From Liolophura sinensis (taxonomy: Eukaryota > Mollusca > Polyplacophora > Chitonida > Chitonidae): a stretch of DNA of 64,000 nucleotides. A program made the translations under genes and the position numbers. Location of the stretch: contig NC_088295.1 in assembly GCF_032854445.1 (NCBI RefSeq), positions 94,975,805 to 95,039,804 of the forward strand, written 5' to 3'. A model generated the notes under the pieces. The model saw only the letters and a list, made by a program, of their open reading frames with translations, searched no databases and was not told where the DNA came from. Positions 1 through 13,371 of the stretch are shown piece by piece; position 1 is the first letter of the stretch; each line of letters opens with the position of its first letter.

Positions 1-470
1 TAATTTCAAAGTATTTATTAAATGTTGTTCTTTTGATGTCAGATTTTAAATCCAAATAGATCTCACCCGGCAAGTTTCAACAATACAAGATGAATCCGTG
101 AAATCTACGAGTACACATTATATCGGAAATATGTCATTACATAGTGTATGACATTATATGAAAAACGTGTAGGCCTACGAATAACATTGAAGGCAATCAG
201 ACAACCATAATGAAGGCCTACAATGACTACGATATGTACATGTATGTCACCAGAAATATATTCATGTCCTCTGAAAATTCAACTTTTGAGATGATACAAG
301 TATTTAAACGATACAAAATGCTATATGTAGGATAACTGATATTTTCAGTCCGTAACATAATGTTAGATTAGATGGTTTTAACACAATACCAAAACGTGCT
401 AATCCGAAATAATCATTTCGTAAAGTGTTAAATTTCTAATATTAAAAAGTGTTATTCTAACATTATGGGC
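1..470. other. AT-rich non-coding, nothing recognised
   Basis: Unique AT-rich sequence with no convincing splice-bounded coding frame and no repeat. Confidence 0.5.
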
Positions 471-618
471 GCCTCCGCTCCGTCACCACTGCCAAAATGT
501 TGTATGATGCCTTCGCTCCGTCACCACAGCCAAAATGTTGTAGGATGCCTTCGCTCCGTCACCCCAGCCGAAATGTTGTAGGATGCCTTCACTCCGTCAT
601 CACAGCCAAAATGTTGCA
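471..618. repeat. 38-bp minisatellite, 4 copies
   Basis: Four head-to-tail copies of a 38-bp unit beginning gccttcgctccgtcacc. They start at 471, 509, 547 and 585 with a few substitutions. The open frame across it is a by-product of the repetition. Confidence 0.9.
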
Positions 619-1918
619 TTTAACGTCATTAAATTTATATACCATTTCTAAGGGTATAGATTTCTGTCATGTTTATATGTTTCATTTAAAAGTAAAAAGG
701 TACATGATTTTAAAAAATGAAAGAGGGTTGTAACATATATCGACCGAAGACATCTTGATATTGGTTAAAATTTTGATAATACGTGAATTTTATTTCCTAT
801 GTTTGTAATCCAGTTTATTTCAGTCTCGAATATTTTCAAAACCTCGTCACATGACATAAAGTATGATAGTCAATATAAAAATGGTCCATATTTCTCCGTC
901 TTAAATCATGGGCTAAACATAAATAAACAAAGTAGGCCATTACATTGTAGAATGTAAATTTGAAATAAAGCCAAGTTATATAACTGAGAAACTACGCCAA
1001 AACTTTGACTATTTCAATGTCCAAAAACGTTTACATTTTGTAAATATGTCAGACTTGGTAACTGAGAGCTCAATACAATTTGTGCATGGGCTGGCCAACT
1101 TCTGATGCCTCTCTTGGGGGCAGTATTATTATGTGACATGGAAAAAGTACTGCTCCATGTGCCTACTATGAATACAAACGATTTGATATTTCTATCAAGG
1201 AGGTGAATATACGAAAACAAATTTTGTCCAAGCTGCACTTTTTCTCCATTCCGGTGAAGCCTGGTCACTATAACACTGTCACTGTGACAATCATGCCACG
1301 TGGAGCCAGGTCAAGAGACTGACACATGCTACCAGGCCTAAATGTTCTAATATCACGTGACAATTAGCCATCAATCCTTGACACGTAAGGTTAAAGCCTA
1401 CGTGGCTGTAGTAGAGATGAAAAACGTCAGGAGGGAGATGGCATTATGTCAAACATCAATCCTGACCTCAACAGTTTTCACCAATTCCTACCTTCCATTA
1501 GCAAGAACTGCTGACAAATGCCTCGAAAAGCCTCCATAACTCTAGATGGACGACATAGATGACTGGCCAGGAGCACATGTATAGATGCAGCCTATACGTC
1601 TGTAGATGGACAACAGAGCCATGTTGAACAGAGCTAACAAAGCTGTGTCTGATTTAAATTCTGAAATACAATTTTAAGACCTTTTGCACCTTGAAATTGA
1701 AATTTTCGTCCTACCATAAATGTTACCTTAACACAAATCTGTGAAATGCCATCTTTGGATATAAAACACCTAGCATTGCCACGAGGCTTCAACATTTGAC
1801 TCTAACTCCTCAACATATTCTACCTAAAGTATAATTTAGATGCAATTTGAAAACATACTTTAGACGATTTTCAAGATTATTATGTATTATCCCAAACAAT
1901 AAAAGTACTTTATATGCT
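619..1918. other. Non-coding, nothing recognised
   Basis: Short frames only (60-84 codons), without flanking splice signals or a family I recognise. Confidence 0.45.
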
Positions 1919-4900
1919 CAGTACAAGTCACGTGCTAAGTGACACTATTTGTTGTCATGACGAGCAGATTGTAGTATCAGTACAAGTCACTTGCTAAGTG
2001 ACACTATTTGTTGTCATGACTGACACATTGTAGTATCAGTACAAGTCACGTGCTAAGTGACACTATTTGACGTCATGAATAACAGATTGTAGAATCAGTA
2101 CAAGGTCACGCGCTAGGTGACACTATTTGTTGTCATGAATGGCACATTGTAGTATCAGTACAAGTCACGTGCTAAGTGACACTATTTGTTGTCATGACTG
2201 GCACATTGTAGTATCAGTACAAGTCACGTGCTAAGTGACACTATTTGTTGTCATGACTGGCACATTGTAGTATCAGTACAAGTCAGCGCTAGGTGACACT
2301 ATTTGTTGTCATGACTGACACATTGTAGTATCAGTACAAGTCACGTGCTAAGTGACACTATTTGTTGTCATGAATGGCACATTGTAGTATCAGTACAAGT
2401 CAGCGCTAGGTGACACTATTTGTTGTCATGACTGACACATTGTAGTATCAGTACAAGTCACGTGCTAAGTGACACTATTTGTTGTCATGACTGGCACATT
2501 GTAGTATCAGTACAAGTCAGCGCTAAGTGACACTATTTGTTGTCATGACTGACACATTGTAGTATCAGTACAAGTCACGTGCTAAGTGACACTATTTGTT
2601 GTCATGAATGGCACATTGTAGTATCAGTACAAGTCAGCGCTAGGTGACACTATTTGTTGTCATGACTGACACATTGTAGTATCAGTACAAGTCACGTGCT
2701 AAGTGACACTATTTGTTGTCATGACTGGCACATTGTAGTATCAGTACAAGTCAGCACTAGGTGACACTATTTCTTGTCATGACTGGCACATTGTAGTATC
2801 AGTACAAGTCAGCGCTAAGTGACACTATTTGTTGTCATGACTGACACATTGTAGTATCAGTACAAGTCACGTGCTAAGTGACACTATTTCTTGTCATGAC
2901 TGGCACATTGTAGTATCAGTACAAGTCACGTGCTAAGTGACACTATTTGTTGTCATGACTGGCACATTGTAGTATCAGTACAAGTCACGTGCTAAGTGAC
3001 ACTATTTGTTGTCATGACGGGCACATTGTAGTATCAGTACAAGTCACGTGCTAAGTGACACTATTTGTTGTCATGACTGACACATTGTAGTATCAGTACA
3101 AGTCACGTGCTAAGTGACACTATTTGACGTCATGAATAACAGATTGTAGAATCAGTACAAGGTCACGCGCTAGGTGACACTATTTGTTGTCATGAATGGC
3201 ACATTGTAGTATCAGTACAAGTCACGTGCTAAGTGACACTATTTGTTGTCATGACTGGCACATTGTAGTATCAGTACAAGTCACGTGCTAAGTGACACTA
3301 TTTGTTGTCATGACTGGCACATTGTAGTATCAGTACAAGTCAGCGCTAGGTGACACTATTTGTTGTCATGATTGACACATTGTAGTATCAGTACAAGTCA
3401 CGTGCTAAGTGACACTATTTGTTGTCATGAATGGCACATTGTAGTATCAGTACAAGTCAGCGCTAGGTGACACTGTTTGTTGTCATGACTGACACATTGT
3501 AGTATCAGTACAAGTCACGTGCTAAGTGACACTATTTGTTGTCATGACTGGCACATTGTAGTATCAGTACAAGTCAGCGCTAAGTGACACTATTTGTTGT
3601 CATGACTGACACATTGTAGTATCAGTACAAGTCACGTGCTAAGTGACACTATTTGTTGTCATGAATGGCACATTGTAGTATCAGTACAAGTCAGCGCTAG
3701 GTGACACTATTTGTTGTCATGACTGACACATTGTAGTATCAGTACAAGTCACGTGCTAAGTGACACTATTTGTTGTCATGACTGGCACATTGTAGTATCA
3801 GTACAAGTCAGCACTAGGTGACACTATTTGTTGTCATGACTGACACATTGTAGTATCAGTACAAGTCACGTGCTAAGTGACACTATTTGTTGTCATGACT
3901 GGCACATTGTAGTATCAGTACAAGTCACGTGCTAAGTGACACTATTTGTTGTCATGACTGGCACATTGTAGTATCAGTACAAGTCAGCGCTAAGTGACAC
4001 TATTTGTTGTCATGACTGACACATTGTAGTATCAGTACAAGTCACGTGCTAAGTGACACTATTTGTTGTCATGACTGGCACATTGTAGTATCAGTACAAG
4101 TCAGCGCTAAGTGACACTATTTGTTGTCATGACTGACACATTGTAGTATCAGTACAAGTCACGTGCTAAGTGACACTATTTCTTGTCATGACTGGCACAT
4201 TGTAGTATCAGTACAAGTCACGTGCTAAGTGACACTATTTGTTGTCATGACTGGCACATTGTAGTATCAGTACAAGTCACGTGCTAAGTGACACTATTTG
4301 TTGTCATGACGGGCACATTGTAGTATCAGTACAAGTCACGTGCTAAGTGACACTATTTGTTGTCATGACTGACACATTGTAGTATCAATACAAGTCAGCG
4401 CTAAGTGACACTATTTGACGTCATGAATAACAGATTGTAGAATCAGTACAAGGTCACGCGCTAAGTGACACCATTTGTTGTCATGAATGGCACATTGTAG
4501 TATCAGTGCAAGGTCACACGCTAAGTGACACCATTTGTTGTCCTGACTGGCGCATTGTAGTATCAGTTCAAGGTCACGAGCTAAGTGACACTATTTGTTG
4601 TCATGAATGGCACATTGTAGTATCAGCACAAGTCAGCGCTAAGTGACACTATTTGTTGTCATGAATGGCACATTGTAGTATCAGTACAACTCAGCGCTAA
4701 GTGACACTATTTGTTGTCATGACTGGCACATTGTAGTATCAGCACAAGTCAGCGCTAAGTGACACTATTTGTTGTCAAGACTGACACATTGTAGTATCAG
4801 TACAAGTCAGCGCTAAGTGACACTATTTGTTGTCATGACTGGCACATTGTAGTATCAGTGCAAGTCAGCGCTAAGTGACACTATTTGTTCTCATGAATGG

Positions 4901-5042
4901 CACATTGTAGTATCAGCACAAATCAGCGCTAAGTGACACTATTTGTTGTCATGACTGGCAGATTGTAGTATCAGTACAAGTCAGCGCTAAGTGACAGTAT
5001 TTGTTGTCATGAATGGCACATTGTAGAATCAGTACAAGTCAC
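1919..5042. repeat. 59/57-bp satellite-like array, about 53 copies, higher-order
   Basis: Tandem copies of a unit with core gtcacgtgctaagtgacac followed by a tgtcatgac stretch. Type A (59 bp) carries CACGTG. Type B (57 bp) has a 2-bp shorter core reading cagcgct. A and B alternate over long runs. A marker unit containing tgacgtcatgaat recurs at 2069, 3126 and 4418, so blocks of about 18 and 22 units were amplified as higher-order repeats. Each unit has two dyads: GTCAC/GTGAC around the core, and the palindrome GTCATGAC. The last ten or so copies are more diverged and mostly type B. Confidence 0.97.
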
Positions 5043-6305
5043 GTATATTCACCCAGAATATACACTGACATATTCACCCAGAATATACACCAATAGATTC
5101 ACCCAGAATATACACCGATATATTCACCCAAGATATATACCGTTATATTCACCCAGGGTATAAACCGATATATTCACCCAGAATATACACCGATAGATTC
5201 ACCCACAATAAACACCGATATATTCACCCAGGATATATACCGATAGATTCACCCAGGGTATATACCGATATATTCACCCAGGATATACACCGATATATTT
5301 ACCCAGGATATACACCGATATATTCACCCAGGATATACACCGATATATTCACCCAGGATATATACCGATAGATTCACCCAGAATATATACCAATATATTC
5401 ATCCAGGATATACACCAATAGATTCACCCAGGATATATACCGATATATTCACCCAAGATGCATACAAATATATTCACCCATGATATACACCCATAGATTC
5501 ACCCAGGTATATAGTTCGATAGATTCACCCAGGATGTACACCGATATATTCACCCAGCATATATACCGATAGATTCACCCAGGGTATATACCGATATATT
5601 CACCCAGGATATATACCGATATATTCACCCAGGATATACACCGATATATTTACCCAGGATATACACTGATATATTCACCCAGGATATACACCGATATATT
5701 CACCCAGGGTATACACCGATATATTCACCCAGGATATATACTGATATATTCACCCAAGATGCATACCGATATATTCACCCAGAATATATACCGATATATT
5801 CACCCAAGATATACACCAATAGATTCACCCAGGATATATACCGATAGATTCACCCAGAATATACACCGATATATTCACCCAGGATATACACCGATATATT
5901 CACCCAGGATATACACCGATATATTCACCCAGAATATATACCGATATATTCATCCAAGATGCATACCAATATATTCACCCGTGATATACACCCATAAATT
6001 CACCCAGGATATATTTCGATAGATTCACCCAGGATATACACCGATATATTCACCCAGGATATACACCGATAGATTCACCCAGAATATATACCGATATATT
6101 CACCTATGATATACACCCATAGATTCACCCAGGATATATACCGATATATTCACCCAGGGTATACACCCATAGATTCACCCAGGATATATAGCGATATATT
6201 CACCCAGGATATACACCCATAGATTCACCCAGAATATACACCGATAGATTCATCCAGGGTACATATCGATAGATTCACCCTGGATATATACCGATATATT
6301 CATCA
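5043..6305. repeat. 25-bp minisatellite, about 50 copies
   Basis: Unit of the form tattcacccaggatatacac plus cgata, directly abutting the preceding array. The second A/T position toggles between 'tattc' and 'gattc' versions. An 87-codon frame at 5759-6022 is simply the repeat read through; 25 bp is not a multiple of 3, so the peptide cycles through three frames. I see no protein here. Confidence 0.96.
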
Positions 6306-7030
6306 AAATCTTTGGAGTCTGACGTTTTCTTCTTGTAAATCACCCACGATCAGTTTATGGAAAACAACATCTGTATCAATAAATTGGTTTTCTGTCATAC
6401 TACCAACTTCTTAACGGAACTAAAAGATGACTTATCAAAATCGTGGTTCTTAATTCATTTTTGCGTGTTTTGACTGTTTGATATGATCATTATTCATATG
6501 GAAATGATGCATGTGAAAAAGAATAACGGTCACAGGTATTTTACCATAAAGATCTGATTATTTCCTCATTAATATTCATTCCAGGTAAAAGAGCACTCAA
6601 AGAGCTAGACAGAATTATAACCCGTAAACTATCAGAAAGTCAAATGTGAAGTATTTCTCTTGTATTTTTTCATCAAGTTATGCCCCTGCAACATCGTGTT
6701 CAAAACACTAACTGCAGCAAAAAAAGGCATCCCTAATATGGTCACACTATATGACCAGATCTTACCCCACATACCAAGGTGTTTAATGAAAAATCAACCA
6801 TTCTCAGTAAAGCACCTGTCTCTCATCTCTTGACTTTATGATTCCCGCATTTTATTTAATATGAAACTTTTTCACTTCTACATATTAAAAGAAATTCCCT
6901 ATCTACATATTATATAAACCTTATCTTCATAGTTTTGTTTCTTGATGTGATATGTTCACATCATCGCAAACTGAAATTATTAGAAAACAGATATACATAT
7001 ATACTAAAAAAATAATCTGTCAATTTTAAC
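6306..7030. other. Spacer between arrays, nothing recognised
   Basis: Unique AT-rich sequence of about 700 bp between the 25-bp and 19-bp arrays. No coding frame or element was recognised. Confidence 0.5.
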
Positions 7031-8750
7031 ATAGATAACATAGCATCACTCAGATAACATAGCATCACTCAAACAACATAGCATCACTCAGACAACATAG
7101 TATCACTCAGATAACATAGCATCACTCAGACATCATAGAATCACTCAGACATCATAGAATAACTCAGACATCATACCATCATTCAGACATCATATAATCA
7201 CTCAGACAACATAACATCACTCAGACATCATAGCATCCCTCAGATAACATAGCATCACTCAGACATCATAGAATCACTCAGATATCATAGCATCATTCAG
7301 ACATCATAGAATCACTCAGAAAACATAGAATCACTCAGAAAACATAGCATCACTCAGACAACATAGCATCACTCAGACATCATAGCATCACTCAGACATC
7401 ATAGAGTCACTCAGACATCATAGAATCACACAGACATCATATCATCATTCAGACAACATAACGTCACTCAGACAACATAGCATCACTCAGACAACATAGC
7501 ATCATTCAGACAACATAGCATCATTCAGACAACATACTATCACTCAGACATCATAGCATCACTCAGACATCATAGAATCCCTCAGATATCATAGCATCAC
7601 TCAGACATCATATCATCACTCAGATAACATAGCATCACTCAGACATCATATCATCACTCAGACATCATAGAATCACTCAGACATCATAGCATCACTCAGA
7701 CATCATAGAATCACTCAGACATCATATTATCACTCTGACAACATAGAATCCCTCAGACATCATATCATCACTCAGACATCATATCATCACTCAGACATCA
7801 TATCATCACTTAGACATCATAGCATCACTCAGACATCATAGCATCACTCAGATAACATAGCATCACTCAGACATCATAGCATCACTCAGGCAACATAGCA
7901 TCACTCAGACATCACAGCATCACTCAGACATCATAGGATCACTCAGACATCATAGAATCACTCAGACACCATAGCATCATTCAGACAACATAGAATCACT
8001 CAGACATCATAGCATCATCCAGACATCATATCATCACTCAGACATCATAGCATGACTCAGACATCATAGCATCACTCAGATAACATGGCATCACTGAGAT
8101 ATCATAGAATCACTCAGACATCATAGAATCACTGAGATATCATAGCATCACTGAGATATCATAGAATCACTCAGACATCATAGAATCACTCAGATATCAT
8201 AACATTACTCAGACATCATAGAATCACTCAGACAACATAGAATCACTCAGACATCATAGAATCACTCAGACAACATAGTATCACTCAGACATCATAGAAT
8301 CACTCAGACATCATAGAATCCCTCAGACATCATAGAATCACTCAGACAACATAGAATCACTCAGACAACATAGAGTTACTCAGACAACATAGCATCACTC
8401 AGATAACATAGCATCACTGAGACATCATAGCATCACTCAGACATCATAGAATCACTCAGATATCATAACATCACTCAGACATCATAGAATCACTCAGACA
8501 ACATAGAATCGTTCAGACAACATAGTATCACTCAGACATCATAGCATCCCTCAGACATCATAGAATCCCTCAGACATCATAGAATCACTCAGACATCATA
8601 GCATCACTCAGATAACATAGCATCACTCAGACAACATAGAATCACTTAGATAACATAGCATCACTCAGACAACATAGCATCACTGAGATATCATAGAATC
8701 ACTCAGACATCATAGAATCACTCAGACATCATAGAATCACTCAGACAACA
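7031..8750. repeat. 19-bp minisatellite, about 90 copies
   Basis: Unit catcatagcatcactcaga. The variable positions are catc/aaca at the start and agca/agaa in the middle. It is remarkably length-homogeneous for 1.7 kb. Variants are interspersed, not clustered, which suggests repeated local conversion or slippage. Confidence 0.96.
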
Positions 8751-9361
8751 GGCTTTATGTTACATTTAACTGATTGGCTTTTTTAGCGCACGTATTTCTA
8801 CCATACCGAGTGCAATTCCTGCTCTCTGATAAAAAAAAATTAAAAAGTCCTCAAAAAATTTCGTAAGCTTAAGTAAATAGTCTAATGATAACATATAACC
8901 GTGACTCTTACGAAATAACTCAAAAGTGTTTTTAATACAGAAAGAAAAGATTTTTCATAATTTCATACGTCAGAACATTTATTCAGCGAAATGAAATCCA
9001 CGTATTAAATATTTATTCAAATATAGCTTTTGGTAAAAAAAATACTGGAAGGAAAAATGAAAGCATTACACAAGCAAATAGTTCAATACGTTCAATAGAG
9101 TCAACACGAAACAGTGAAATGCAATAAAACTGATAACAATACAACTCGACATGAAGTAGAGGTTTGTGAGTAAAAGAATGTCTCATTATAAAGAGCTCAC
9201 AATCTACACTGTGGTTTAAACCCAGTTTGATGTAAGATTTTGAATGAAGCTTAAAGACAATAACGGTGTTATCTTAGGATCTGCACTGGGTATTAAAATA
9301 CCGTCAACTGTAACGTCCTCAAATTCACAGGCATATATATCATGTTCGTTTGACATAGAGG
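8751..9361. other. Non-coding; one weak minus-strand frame
   Basis: Contains the end of a minus-strand frame (9216-9428, tail ...SFIQNLTSNWV). The last about 45 codons look protein-like, but I found no clear acceptor, start context or family. Nothing else is recognised. Confidence 0.35.
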
Positions 9362-9464
9362 TTGGTACACTAACGCGGATGATGGCACACCAACGCAGAG
9401 ATTGACACACTAACGCGGATGAGGGCACACTAACGCAGAGACTGACACACTAACGCGGATGATA
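9362..9464. repeat. 20-bp repeat in 40-bp dimers
   Basis: About five copies of gacacactaacgcggatgag alternating with a gcagag version, so the dimer period is about 40 bp. Confidence 0.85.
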
Positions 9465-9888
9465 AAAACCTGTCACGGTTGCCAGATATACTGTCTGATA
9501 CGGTCCATCCTTTCTTCTACGACGTGTACTTAATCCAGTAGATGAATACTTTTGACCGAAAATCTCTAGACCTAATTTTACGAATTTCTCATCAAGAAGA
9601 ATCTTTGTTTCGTGACAGAAGAAATGACGTCGACATATATGACGATAAGCCGACGATATTTATTACTGGCTTAATTTTAATATTAATGTTGATTTCTTAA
9701 CTTTGTCAATACAAGAAAAATTCGCCGTAAGATATGATGAATGGTCACAGGAAAAAAGCTCCAAACAGTCTGATTTGTCCTGGAATGAATTCCTCTAACA
9801 GAGTCGGAGTTGTTAACGGCAGTACGGACTGTGCTATATAGATTTGTGATGTTATGCACAAGGAAGAGGTGCCATGGAATACACTGAC
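9465..9888. other. Non-coding, nothing recognised
   Basis: Unique sequence between two minisatellites; no supported gene. Confidence 0.45.
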
Positions 9889-10388
9889 GCCCACTTCACA
9901 CTGAGCATGGCTTTATCGGAGAGAAGATATAATGTACGGACCTCACTTCACACTGAGCATGGCTTTATCGGAGAGAAGATGTAATGCGCGGACCCCACTT
10001 CACACTAAGCATGGCTTTATAGGAGAGAAGATGTAATGTGCGGACCCCACTTCACACTGAGCATGGCTTTATAGGAGAGAAGATGTTATGTGCAAAACCC
10101 CACTTCACACTGAGAATAGCTTTATAGGAGAGAAAATGTTATGTGCGGACCCCACTTCACACAGATTATGGCTTTATCGGAGAGAAAATGTAATGTACGG
10201 ACCCCACTTCACACTGAGTATGGCTTTATAGGCGAGAAGATGTTACGTGCTGACCCCACTTCACACTGAGCATGACTTTATAGGAGAGAAGATGTAATGT
10301 ACGGACCCCACTTCACACTGAGCATGGCTTTATAAGAGAGAAAATGTCATGTGCAGACCCCGCTTCACACTAAAAATGTCATGTACAG
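9889..10388. repeat. 52-bp minisatellite, about 9 copies
   Basis: Unit starts ccccacttcacactgagcat and continues ggctttataggagagaagatg. It has moderate substitution, and the last copy is truncated. Confidence 0.94.
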
Positions 10389-11251
10389 ATTTAATTTTTC
10401 TGAGAACAGTGATGGTCATTCAGGTATTCCAATTTCCACACGTAGCTCTTTCAATTCCCTAGGACAGGATGATAAGAAAACATCAGAGAATTGGTGCAGA
10501 TATATGTAAGTTTAATGGTGTGTAAGAGCTGGTATATTGAGGATGTATTTCAGGTCGTGTATTAACAACAGGTTAGCTTAATTTATAAGGCTGTGGTAGA
10601 GACAACGACATAACTCTGATGTATTTCTAAAGAAATTTGCCTCCTTAGACCTGCGGTAATAAACACGATCGCCATCATTTGCAACATTGTGATGTTCTTG
10701 TCGTTTTCTGTTCTGAGCACGTTTTTTCCGCCGAGACAGAAAACGTCAGAAACAAAACAAACATGTATCCATTATAATATGATCTAAAACTTAAACTGGG
10801 CTCAGCTACTCATTTCTCAGCGATCAGGACTGCTTAGTGGTTGTGAACTTTGAGAAGAGACATCTTGTGTGAAGGCGGAGACACTTCCTGGTAGAACTAG
10901 TTCACGCCATTCTGGCTGGATTCACGTAGCTGTACACTGAGGATAGTATCCACACCGAGTGCACATGGTAGCATCACAGCAAATTGTGTAAAAGACCTAT
11001 ACTGTGCGACATGCGACGGAAGTGCGCATGTGCTAAAACATGAAGAATGTGACTACAAGACTGCATGGTCTGTAATTGTACATGGCAATGGTGTTCAAGA
11101 CATTACTCTATCAGCATTATTTGTTGACATTTCCTTTGTAAAATTAAATGCACGATGGTCTAATGCTATCATTATAATGTAACCTTAATATAATTGCTGC
11201 TGCTGAAGTACACACCTAACGGATTGGCTGAAGGTAGGGTGTGATGGCGAC
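10389..11251. other. Non-coding, nothing recognised
   Basis: About 860 bp of unique sequence. No frame with convincing splice sites or homology. Confidence 0.45.
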
Positions 11252-11352
11252 AAGTGAAACAGACCGAAGTGGAAACAGTCCGAGGTGGAAACAGACCGAA
11301 GTGGGAACAAACCGAGGTGGAAACAGACCGAGGTGGAAACAGACCGAAATGG
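11252..11352. repeat. 16-bp minisatellite, about 6 copies
   Basis: Copies of aaacagaccgaggtgg with 1-2 substitutions each. It creates short repetitive frames on the minus strand. Confidence 0.9.
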
Positions 11353-12354
11353 CCACAAACATTTGTTCATGGCGTGTTTGGTAACTTTTTAAATCACTTT
11401 TAATTAGGGTTGTTTCCAAGGCCATAGGATGCGTCATACAAGAGGTACCGGAAACACGATGTCGCTGGTATCCCACATACATATCGCTAAAAGACAAAAC
11501 AGGTTCGGCTGACAGAAGCGGAAACACATGCGTCCTCGGAGTATAGAATTAATTTCACGCCTGATTAATTAAAAGTGACAACGTGTCGCTTTCGATTGTC
11601 GCAATTTTTCTTACTTTGATCTGCTTTAAGCTCTGTAGTGTAACATCACAAACGTAAGGAGTTACGCTTTTTAAAAGGCTGGTGACAAAATGTTGAGTAT
11701 AAGATACTTTTCTAACAGATTCCCTACATAGTAGAGGAAGAACGGAGCCAAATTCTGCCACACAGCAGATAAGAATCCCTCCTCCACCCTCCACCCTCCA
11801 CCCACCATCCTCCACCCTCAATTCTGTCCACTCCTGAACAACAATGTTTGGGATCAGCTATGAGAGGCATCTGTTGACGAGGTCCGCCAATGACACTACA
11901 CTGTGGGTGCTGACAAACACAAAATCATCATGAAAGCTGTACCATGGTTTATCTTCCAGAAGATATTCCAATTAAGGGAAGTCAAAATACGCGCCGGGAG
12001 ATTACACAGAAAGAGCAGATGAGAACAGTATTTTGTATGAGATCAAGCAGGTATTATAGTCCACGACAAGTCTCGCAGTCTCACACCATTATACGAGAAC
12101 CCGCCACGTCATTAACAGCCAAAGTATAGGTCTGGTAACACAGTCGACCAGACAGGATTTCCAATTTTAGATAGCATTATTTTCGTTGGTCTCCATTTTG
12201 TTCACTGGTTATAAACCTTAGACTTTATTTTATATATCTATTGTGTGACAAGGTTGCCACTCTTAAACAGTGAAAACAGAACCTCATGTATTGCCTGAGA
12301 TGACGTTTAGATGACGGCGTCGGTGACGTGCCGTAGAAGTTTTGTACCCTCACA
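11353..12354. other. Non-coding, with a short (CTCCACC)n tract
   Basis: A pyrimidine-rich 7-bp repeat (ctccacc) occupies about 11779-11819. The remaining sequence is unique, with no supported gene. Confidence 0.5.
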
Positions 12355-12770
12355 AACGTAGCGCTTGGTGGTTTAAAGGTTAGAACGTCCGCCTTGACCT
12401 CGGGAGACACGGGAGGAAATCCAGGTCGACTCCTACCAAAGACTTTAAAATAGTACTTATTGCCGCCTCGATTGATGCTCAGCTCTCAGAGGTTAGAACA
12501 AGGAAAGAAGACTAGTTGGCCCGGTGTCAGCACAATGTGACTGGGCGGGGGTCATGTCTGGTGTCTTCCATGTGATATTTCAGTGGCGTCAGTAGTTTGA
12601 CAGCTTGGACTCGCCCTGCCACAAAACAACACAGTATACATGTATTAACTACCCACACCTAATAACTCCTCGTCGCCATAGGACCTGAAAAAGTGTTAAG
12701 TGCGACGAGAAAACTTCACCATACATATAACTCTCCGTACTACTGCCCCCTTTGTCTGCACGGTACTACT
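12355..12770 (+). mobile_element. SINE family B, near full length
   Basis: The head at about 12365-12445 looks tRNA-derived, with a box-B-like ggtcgactcc. It is followed by a body containing cccggtgtcagcacaatgtg and gtgtcttccatgtgatattt, and by a 3' box gaaaaagtgttaagtgcgac. The 3' box also occurs in the copies at 13185-13371 and 23858-23950. The tRNA origin is inferred from the box B resemblance only. Confidence 0.7.
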
Positions 12771-13184
12771 GACATAATACTCCGACATCGCCCCTCATAA
12801 CAATTATTTCCACTTGTCGCCGTCGTGTGTAAATCATGTGGGACAGGTTACAGCGGACTAACGCTGATGTAACTGGTAACATACAGTCTCTCACTTGGCA
12901 TGACCCTGGATCTATTGAACAGTTAGTGACAAATGTTTTGGTTCCAGGCAACGTCGGCACCTTGGACTGTTTTCCACAACACATCGGACACATTGTCATT
13001 TTTGCCACAGAGACATCTCACGGTTTACCTGGAATATTTGACTGCGGATGTTTTGGAATGTGTCTGTTTCGGAAACTCTTGTTTGAAGCTTGTGAAAAGT
13101 AAAGGGTTCTACTACAATCATCAGCTGAAGAGCTCTTGAACATTCCAACGAGAACCTCTGTTAGTTTATCGTTAAGGAAGGTGT
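12771..13184. other. Overlapping short frames, no supported gene
   Basis: An 88-codon plus-strand frame (12836-13102) overlaps frames on both strands. None has a recognisable domain or clear exon boundaries. Confidence 0.4.
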
Positions 13185-13371
13185 CCATACAGTATCAGTA
13201 TAATGCCTCGGGTGAGGCGGCTTACATGCCTTCGGTGTCAAAACCTCAGTCTCATTGAAGCAGCACAAGATAAATCCGGTGGAAAGCCGTCTTGCAACCT
13301 TCGTCGTCATATGACTGAAAAATTGTTAAGTACGACGTTAACCCTAAGCACTCACTCACTCATTGTAACTA
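13185..13371 (+). mobile_element. SINE family B, 3' part
   Basis: Contains ccttcggtgtcaaaacctca, the box catatgactgaaaaattg and gttaagtacgacgttaaccc, ending in a (CACT)n tail (actcactcactcatt). It is the same 3' architecture as the copy at 12355-12770. The 5' head is missing or diverged. Confidence 0.75.

Noticed and set aside
1919-8750. CRISPR-like regular repeats
   Set aside because: Units abut directly without unique spacers, variants drift gradually, and the context is eukaryotic.
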